A stretch of DNA of 64,000 bases from Adiantum capillus-veneris (taxonomy: Eukaryota; Streptophyta; Polypodiopsida; Polypodiales; Pteridaceae), in assembly GCA_014529385.2 (NCBI GenBank), contig CM043963.1:68661912-68725911 (forward strand), given 5' to 3'. This document shows, piece after piece, positions 57,112 to 64,000 of the stretch (the stretch's first letter is position 1; each line of letters begins with the position of its first letter). The position numbers and the translations under genes are program-made. The notes beneath the pieces were generated by a model. The model worked only from the letters and a program-made list of their open reading frames with translations, did not search any database and was not told the origin of the DNA.

Positions 57112-58380
57112 TTATAAAGCATCATCAAGAGCATCATCAGACTCATCATCTGACATATACATAATCATGTCTTCAGGAGGTTGATTTGTGTTGAAATCTC
57201 CAATATTAATCTCACCATCATGTTGCTTAAACAACATAACTCTTTTCCCTGCAATAGGCACCTTGACCTCAGTGCCATCAAGCTCGCATAATTGGTAAGT
57301 CACATTATCATAAACATGAAGTACTACAAACGGTCCAAACCATCATTTAACCATCTTCCGCATAGCAGTGTACTGGTTCTCCAGGTTAGTGTCATATATA
57401 AGGACCCAATCCCCATCTTTAATAGCACGAGGTCGTAGTCTATGCTTACCATCAAACGCTGCTTTGTTCTTCAACCTTGCTTCCTTAAGCATTACTTAGC
57501 CTGTTCAATATCGTCCTGACGCCTCTCAAGTTGGCGAATGCACAATGCAAGCAAACCTTTTGGAGACATACCTTCTTCCTATGGCATTACAGTCCAAGAA
57601 ATAACCGCTTCCTCTGTAGGCATAATGGGTTTTTGCCCGTACATTAGTTCAAATGGCATAAAACCTGTGTGTAGTTCGATCAGGCCATAAAGCAAATGGT
57701 AGGAGTTTAGGCCAATCACCAATATGTCCCCGGGATGCCTTTGCTAAAGCTTTAACAATAGGCGGATGCCCTCTTTCACTTTTACCATTACCCTCTAGAT
57801 TGTATGCTATAGTGAGAGCCAATTTTATGCCCAAGCGAGCAAAGAAAGCCCGAGCTTCATCTGCATCCAGCTCTCCTCTATCAACAGTAAGTCTACCAAC
57901 ACATCCATACATGGAAATAACATCCTCAAGCAAGAACTCGCATACAGAACTAGTAGCTTTAGTATGCAAAGCTCTGCCTTCCACCTTATTAGTAAGATCC
58001 TCTCTGGCAAGAAAAATATACCTCATGTTTCAGACACCTATTGGAGTTGGTAATCAGGTCCACCACCCACTTGTAATGCATAGCCAGTGGATAGGTGGAT
58101 GCAATCCATCTCGATGTTGTACATTAGAATACTGTTGGCATATTAGGCATGCCTCCACAAACTGAGCCACATCTTTATACATACCTTTCCACCAGTAACG
58201 ATCCTTAATCTTGACAAAAGTTGCCCAGACCCCTCTGTGTCCAGCCCATAAACTTTCATGAAATTCTTTGATAACCTGCTGTTGAGTCTCTTAATCACAA
58301 ACAACCCGTTGCGGTACTCCTTTAGAGCGTTTTGATTGCTTCCATAAATGCCCATCCTTCATAAAATATCCGTAAGCTTT
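57112..58380 (-). pseudogene. Integrase, third gypsy family
   Basis: Minus-strand remnants: CLICQQYSN (zinc-binding Cys pair), FLAREDLTNKVEGRAL, then TVDRGELDADEARAF, NGKSERGHPPIVKAL and LLPFALWPDRTTH, the order of an integrase core. A C-terminal piece near 57303-57112 reads VTYQLCELDGTEVKVPIAG. Stops split it into several frames. Confidence 0.72.
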
Positions 58381-58599
58381 CTTTCTGGTCTTTTTGTACT
58401 CTTGATCCGTCCACCCTTCTTGTTAGTAAGAGTGCTAAGGTAGCGACCAATCAAAAGCCATTCTCCATCATAGAACTCTCCAGAAAATACCTCAAAAGTA
58501 TGATCAATATTTTCACAACTTACATGCAGATAAGAAGACGTATAGAACTTCAAGCCAACATCATCACTTGTGGTCAGCATGTCTTCATCATCTTCAAAC

Positions 58600-60583
58600 C
58601 TAGCTCTTGATAACATATCTGCAACAGGATTATCTCTACCTGCAATATGACAAAATTCAGGATTAAGAGATTTAATATAGGCTATCCATCATAGCATAGC
58701 AATATCCGGAGTAGAGCAATTTGCAATCATCCCTATCAATGGCAAGCAATCTGTCTCTACCACGACTGAAGCTCCAATAAAGAATTCTTTACCAGACCTT
58801 AGAGCAGTAGCAACGCCCCAAGGTTCTCTCTTAACCTGTGGGTAGCCTCTTTGGTGAGCACTGAGCACTTTTGCTCCAAATCCAACCGCATACCTATTCC
58901 CTTCTTCATCATCTTGACCTGTAGCTTATCCAATACCTGTCGGGCTACAGCCAACTGTTAAAATTACTGGCCTTCTGCATTTGTAGTCAACTTTCCTCAA
59001 GGTCGGAGTCTCAAGAAGCATCTTCTTTAATTTCTTGATAGCTTGTGTATGAAATTCTGCCCAAACAAATCTTTTACCTTTTCTCAACAGTTGATAAAGT
59101 ACTTCTGCAACATGAGAAAAATGTGGCAACCAAATAAGATAGAATACACATGCACCCAGAAATCGACGAAGTTCAGTAACCGAAGAGCACATTTCCTTCA
59201 TCTTTTGAATAGCTTCAACTTTAGCCGGACTTGGCCTTCTACCTTCTGGACTACACATACGCCCCACAATTAGAACCTCTTTGGAACCAAAAGTTGCTTT
59301 TTGCCCTGAAAGTGTTAAGTCAACTTCTTCAATCCTGGATAAAATAACATCACAGTCAGCAATATGTTGAGCAACAAACTGTTGGCACCCCCTCTGATAT
59401 TTTACTTCATCTTTTGAGCCTTCCTCACATCCCTTAATCGGTAGATCATCAATCAAAGGCTTAGTAACATGAGGGATAAAGTCCCTTAATACCTTATTCA
59501 TGCCATTCATCATATAAGCCAGAGAATCAGTAGCACCCTGTGTGGCAGAGTGCACATCCATACCAGTTTGAGAGGTGTACACATCGTAGTAAGATCCTTG
59601 CTCTCCAAAGCTAACTGAAATTGATCATATCCAGAATAAAGATCACCCATAGAGTAAACTGATCTACCTGCAAAAGCCTCAGCAAATTCATCCACAATTG
59701 GGCCGGTACCCACATTACGGATTGTTACCTTGTTAACTGCCTACATATCCTGTATGAACCTTAAAGTACCATTCTTCTTTGGAACAGTGAACCATTGGTT
59801 AGAGTATGGCACACATGATGGTTCCAAGATTCCCATTTGTATCTTCTCATTAAGCAAATTGATAAGCTTTGGCAAGTGAGCTTTAGGAACATGAATAGGA
59901 CGTAAGCTCCATTGCATGTGAGGAATAGTGAATATAACCATAGGTGAAACAACATTTGGATCGACACACCCAATCTCACTTGGATCAAAGGCAGAAGCTT
60001 TACCGTGTTTCTCAAGCATACCTTGAAAACATTTGATTTCCTCTTCGTTGAAAAAACCATCTTCTCCAACCTTAAGCCGTTGCAATGTCTCTTTAGTGAA
60101 TTTATGCCCAATGTTCTTAGGATTTCTGAGCATAGGCTGTCGAGAAGCTTCTTTAATCACTCCATCACTTCCCTTTGGTAGAGGTGTAGCCACAGGTCTC
60201 ACTTTCTTTGCAACTGTCTTGTACTTCGTCTCTACCTGTGCTTCAACTTCTTCATCCAAGTCATCCTCAATATGCATAAGTGCCTCGTATATGTCTAGCT
60301 CTTCGTACATGTCCATTGAGTGCGCCTTAACAACTTCAGTTCCACTTTCTAACCTATTTTGCTTGATATCCTCAAGGTCTTACATAGTGTCAACATAAGA
60401 GATCTCTTTGAAGATTCTCAAAATCACATCATCTGGTTCTAGCACATCACATCCCTGCAAGTCACTTTGAATGCTTGAAACATATTGTTTCTCCCATTTA
60501 GTTAAATCATTAAATTTCCTGTAAGATACTGAACCCTCAGATGTCAGCCCCAAAAACCCTGAAGAGAAGGTTTCTCTTTGCAA
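58600..60583 (-). pseudogene. Reverse transcriptase/RNase H, third gypsy family
   Basis: The minus-strand RT starts with IPHMQWSLRPIHVPKAHLP and VPKKNGTLRFIQDM. It has YSMGDLYSGYDQFQL for the first catalytic Asp, a frameshift near 59570, then TKPLIDDLPIKGCEEG with both Asp of the DD pair. EGRRPSPAKVEAIQKM and LRRFLGACVFYLIW follow. The RNase H part has VETDCLPLIGM and NPVADMLSRA. The DDLPIKG signature and the connection resemble gypsy elements I know mainly from basidiomycete fungi. Confidence 0.8.
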
Positions 60584-61566
60584 GAACTTCTCCTCACTTG
60601 CACCACCATAGTTCCGCTTTTTAGTGGCACCCCAAGAAAATCCTGAGAAAATCTTTGTTCTTTAAACTCCTTGCGTATCTTTGGGATTGGACGATCACGT
60701 AAACTGTCTTTGTTTCTAGCATGGTCAACACATACAGTTAAAAATTGAACCGCTTTCTTACCATCTCGACTCCGAACCCTGGCATAGGCCGAGCCATCAT
60801 CTAGCACCTTAGTTTCCATCAACACAGCCGTAATGTAGGGTTGTCCCAAAATCAGTGGGTAGGAGGAATGCTCCTGTATAAAAAAGTTTTGCTCATCAAA
60901 AATATCCCCAATAGATACCTTAACATTTGCACATGCACCGTAAAGATCTCCAAGAAGCATGTTGGCAGCTCGAATCCGACACCTGTGATCCACATCAATA
61001 GGCGACTTCCCCTTTTGGTGCAAAATGATTGCCATGAGATTGATTTCTGAACCATGGTGTATGAAGGATAAGGCCGGCTCCTCAATACCGCCAAGCTTTA
61101 CCACTATTTGTGTCATTGCTCTTGCCCAATGAGTCCTTAAAAAGTGACTCTTGGGTATAATTTCTTCATCTTCCTCGTCATTAAAATGCATGTTTCTTAC
61201 CTCAGGTACAATCGGGCTTGGTACCACCACAGGTTTTGGCTCTTCTTCTTCAAGAGCTGTTAGATACTCTTCATAATCTTCCGAAATTTCTTCAATGTGA
61301 CGAACCACTTGGCTCTTAACGGGATCTAACTCTTGATCACTTGGTATTTGTCGCTTCCTTTTAATAATATCGATGATTTCTTCATGGAACTCGCGCTTAG
61401 AAATTCCTAGAATGTCCCCCAATGTGAGCTCCACTTTACTATTTAGGATATGTTCTTCAAAAAATTTCTTCAAATCTGTAGCCAATTCAATATCAGACTT
61501 GAGTTTATACGAGGGCCTTTTAGGCTTACCTTGCTTCTTGTCCTTCGGAGCCTCTTCCATAACCAC
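60584..61566 (-). pseudogene. Protease-containing ORF, third gypsy family
   Basis: A 340-codon minus-strand frame from ATG at 61566 (to 60544) is the longest intact stretch of this element. Residues ~1-150 are charged and unassigned. Near residue 175 SFIHHGSEINLM matches the retropepsin loop, but His stands where the catalytic Asp is expected. YPLILGQPYI follows as the distal motif. The protease is therefore likely dead even though the frame is open. Confidence 0.72.
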
Positions 61567-61629
61567 CTGAAGAGCAGGTTTACGAGCAGGCCCTTCTTCT
61601 TTCTAGTTGTTGGATCTCGTTGGCTTTTT

Positions 61630-62336
61630 TCACGTCCCAGCCACCTCTTCATCTCTTTTCCACTTCTCTTCCATAATAGCTTCATTGGCTTGAGCTTTAG
61701 CAATATAAGCATATACTGAAAGAGAATCCACTGGATCGGTCCACCCTGTAGTTTCTCGAATTGTATTCCCCACCTGGCATAACTTCCCATATGTTACCTT
61801 ATCTGCTTTTGCTGTCTTTGAGGCATATGGCCACAACTGGCCCTTTGCACCTGTACTATCATCATCTTCTTTACCACAAACTTGCAGTCCATATGTTGCT
61901 GCTTCCACAAGAGCAACATTATGCTGTATTTCTTCCAATATCTTCTTTTTTTTTCCTCTACCAAAGTTTCGGGGGAGAAGTTTTCCTGTCGCCCTGAGAT
62001 GAATCTTCTTGTTTTTCCAGAAAACCACATTCTTCTTGTAAGCTTCATCAAACTCATTACACTCTCTCACATACCTGTGATCTTCACTATCGCACCACAT
62101 GCATCGATCCCAGTTTACGTGGTGGCTGCTGCTGCTTAGGTTCTGAAGTAGACGCTTTTGCAGCTAACCCTTCAAATTTAAGTGTTTTGAAATTCAAATT
62201 TAGTTCTTGAATAGATTTAACCAGATCGTCAAGAACATGCCCCTCCACCTTGGGTAATGTCCAGGGTGATTTCTCTTGAATCTCTTCTTCATCATCATCT
62301 AGTACCTCGATCACGATTTGCTTATCAACTCGCTTC
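61630..62336 (-). pseudogene. Gag C-terminal part, third gypsy family
   Basis: Two minus-strand frames meet near 62095 by a one-base shift. The upper one reads IVIEVLDDDEEEIQEKSP and NLNFKTLKFEG; the lower one has CMWCDSEDHRYVREC, a CCHC-type knuckle. The gag start lies beyond the copia insertion at 62341. The same upper segment occurs at 54483-54640. Confidence 0.7.
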
Positions 62337-62340
62337 TCTC

Positions 62341-62567
62341 TGTTGGAATTAGGGTTGCAGAGAAACACACACAGCGTGGAGAAGACGAAGGAAGCTCAAG
62401 GCACACAATAGAGAGTGTGTTACTTAGTGTGCAATGGAAAGATAGATAGCCCTAGAGTGATGGGCGTATATACAATGCACCGGGGAAAAAACCTCCTAAA
62501 GAGGGAAAAAATGCCCCGGCGGTCCTAGTGTGTTCACACACATCACTACCACATGTATATGGTAACA
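62341..62567 (-). repeat. 3' LTR of a copia element (227 bp)
   Basis: Minus strand TGTTACCATATACATG to CTAATTCCAACA, a perfect TG...CA pair. A TATA-like GTATATA lies near 62470 and the purine tract CAGGGGGGATT directly upstream (62578-62568). It is inserted into the third gypsy element. Confidence 0.88.
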
Positions 62568-62642
62568 AATCCCCCCTGGAGTGATGCGGTGAACGAGAGC
62601 TGGCACATGAGTAAAGGGAAGTGCCATGCCCTGAGGACAGGA

Positions 62643-64000
62643 TCAGTCCACAAAGGGGAGTAAGCCCAAAGCTTTGCGAAAAGCTTCAAGCTTCTCACGA
62701 GACAATGCCTTTGTGAAAAGATCTGCAAGGTTGTCCTGTGTTGGCACATAAGCCAAGCTGATCTCTCCTGCTGAGAGCCTCTCCCTGACATAGTGGTAAT
62801 GCACCTCAATGTGCTTTGTGCGAGCATGAAAAACTGGGTTCGTCGCAACTGCTAATGCGCTCTGACTGTCAGTGTAGATAGTGTTGGCAGTGTCCTGTCC
62901 AACACCCAAATCAGCCATAAGGTGTCTGAGCCATACACACTCAACCGTAGCTGTGAAGACTGCCCTGTACTCAGCCTCACAACTCAAAGTGGCCACAGTA
63001 GGTTGCTTCTTGCTCAACCATGATATACATGAACTGCCAAGCATGAAACAAAAACCACTTGTGGAAACTCGCGTGTCAAAACAACCAACCCAATCTGAGT
63101 CCGAAAAAGCATGTAAGTCTGGCGGCAATGATCCCCCCTTGGGATAAAACAAGCCAAGATGTAAAGTGCCACTAAGGTAGCGAAAAATCCTCTTGACATC
63201 CTGCCAATACTTAGACCCTGGGCTATGCATAAATCTGCTGACCTGTGAGATTGCAAACTGAATATCTGGCCTCGTGTTGCATACATAAATGAGGCAGCCA
63301 ACAACAGTTTGGTAAAGATTGACATCAGTAGGATCACCAGCATCATGTAGACTCAACTTCAAACCTGTTTCCATGGGAGTGGCAATAGGTTTGCAATCCT
63401 CAAGTCCATACTTACATAGCAATGTCTCTATGTAACTTTTCTGACACAAGGCAATACCACCATCACACTGCTTAAACTGTATACCCAAATAATGATGCAA
63501 CAGCCCCAAATTTTTCATCTTGAAAGTAGCATTCAAATCAGCCTTAAATTCAGCAATATGTCTCTCATTTGGTCCACTGATCAGCAAATCATCAACATAA
63601 AGAACCACGATGAGAAATACATCACCCTCACGCTTTACATACAATGTGCTTTCTGTTGGACTGTTACGAAAGCCTTGTTTGACCAAATGAGTGTCAGCTT
63701 TCTCATACCAAGCACGAGGAGATTGCTTCAACCCATACAAAGCCTTGTTACATTTGCACACTTTGTCCTCTTGTCCTTTTATGACAAAACCGCGAGGCTG
63801 CGTTACATAATCTTCCTCAAATATGTCACCATTCAAGAAAGCAGTAACAATGTCTGATTGATGTACATCCCAACCATAATGAGCTGCCAATGCACATAGA
63901 AAACGCACAATAGTGATCATACGACAAGTGGGAGCAAAAGTCTCTTCATAATCTATGCCTTTTTGCTGTGCATAACCCTTTGCAGCAAGTCGAGCCTTAT
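62643..64000 (-). CDS. Copia pol: reverse transcriptase and RNase H (partial, open)
   Basis: The frame is open from the window edge to a stop at 62643-62645, ~452 codons. RT (RVT_2 type): GYAQQKGIDYEETFAPT, HQSDIVTAFLNGD with the first Asp, ALYGLKQSPRAWYEK, and VLYVDDLLISG with the YVDD centre intact. Then LGLLHHYLGIQF, GCLIYVCNTRPDI and YLSGTLHLGLFY follow. RNase H: AFSDSDWVGCFDTRVSTSG, LSCEAEYRA, TDSQSALAVATNP and HIEVHYHYVRE, with its acidic residues. It ends AFRKALGLLPFVD. Upstream gag, protease and integrase would be beyond the window. Confidence 0.93.
   Translation of the reverse strand, partial: KARLAAKGYAQQKGIDYEETFAPTCRMITIVRFLCALAAHYGWDVHQSDIVTAFLNGDIFEEDYVTQPRGFVIKGQEDKVCKCNKALYGLKQSPRAWYEKADTHLVKQGFRNSPTESTLYVKREGDVFLIVVLYVDDLLISGPNERHIAEFKADLNATFKMKNLGLLHHYLGIQFKQCDGGIALCQKSYIETLLCKYGLEDCKPIATPMETGLKLSLHDAGDPTDVNLYQTVVGCLIYVCNTRPDIQFAISQVSRFMHSPGSKYWQDVKRIFRYLSGTLHLGLFYPKGGSLPPDLHAFSDSDWVGCFDTRVSTSGFCFMLGSSCISWLSKKQPTVATLSCEAEYRAVFTATVECVWLRHLMADLGVGQDTANTIYTDSQSALAVATNPVFHARTKHIEVHYHYVRERLSAGEISLAYVPTQDNLADLFTKALSREKLEAFRKALGLLPFVD

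Larger units (their letters stand above)
62341..64000 (-). mobile_element. Ty1/copia element, 3' part, continuing past the window
   Basis: The copia pol end and 3' LTR on the minus strand. The 5' part lies beyond position 64000. The coding part has no lesion in the window, unlike all gypsy copies here, so it may be the youngest retroelement present. Confidence 0.88.

Overview
The window is nuclear DNA from a land plant. It holds plant-type CACTA transposons, Ty3/gypsy and Ty1/copia retrotransposons primed by initiator tRNA-Met, GT-AG introns, a plant universal-stress-protein (USP) exon and a captured plant HMA/CaaX gene. I cannot name the species. The dense CT/GA and CA microsatellites and kilobases of repeats around one small exon fit a large, repeat-rich genome.

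Layout. (1) 72-5724: a decayed Ty3/gypsy element on the minus strand, with only ~122-bp LTRs and target duplication ccacc. (2) 5730-10677: repeat relics and one possible ankyrin-type exon. (3) 10678-18731: CACTA copy 1 on the plus strand, target duplication tgg, both transposase genes broken. (4) 18735-28900: tandem duplications, two copies of an unrecognised retroelement-like ORF family, a deleted copia element and SINE-like pieces. (5) 28907-29144: first exon of a probable host USP-domain gene on the minus strand. (6) 29540-39100: a GC-rich non-autonomous LTR element, target duplication cggaa, about 390 bp upstream of that exon. CACTA copy 2 (30308-38003, target duplication cca, minus strand) is inserted in it. 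(7) 39106-51719: a plus-strand gypsy element whose gag is split by a 5.5-kb non-autonomous element with ~142-bp LTRs (42015-47554), and whose pol is cut at 51720 by a relative of that element. (8) 54480-62340: a minus-strand gypsy lineage resembling fungal elements, arranged internal-LTR-internal. (9) 62341-64000: the 3' part of a copia element, open to the window edge.

How the parts relate. CACTA copy 2 appears complete. Six tnp2 exons sum to 3315 nt without interruption, and a 371-residue tnpA-like gene lies between tnp2 and the other end. Both copies carry a fragment of a host heavy-metal-associated (HMA) gene between the tnp2-side terminus and the transposase start. In copy 1 this fragment still runs to a CaaX-like C-terminus (CRVM). 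Copy 2 could in principle supply transposase to copy 1. The short-LTR elements share a compact LTR design (TATA box, a GGTTGGGTGG-like core, tRNA-Met primer site), so the pol-less ones could be mobilised by a gypsy relative.

Limits: similarities were judged by eye, domain calls come from motif recognition, and exon joins were checked only by frame arithmetic and splice dinucleotides.
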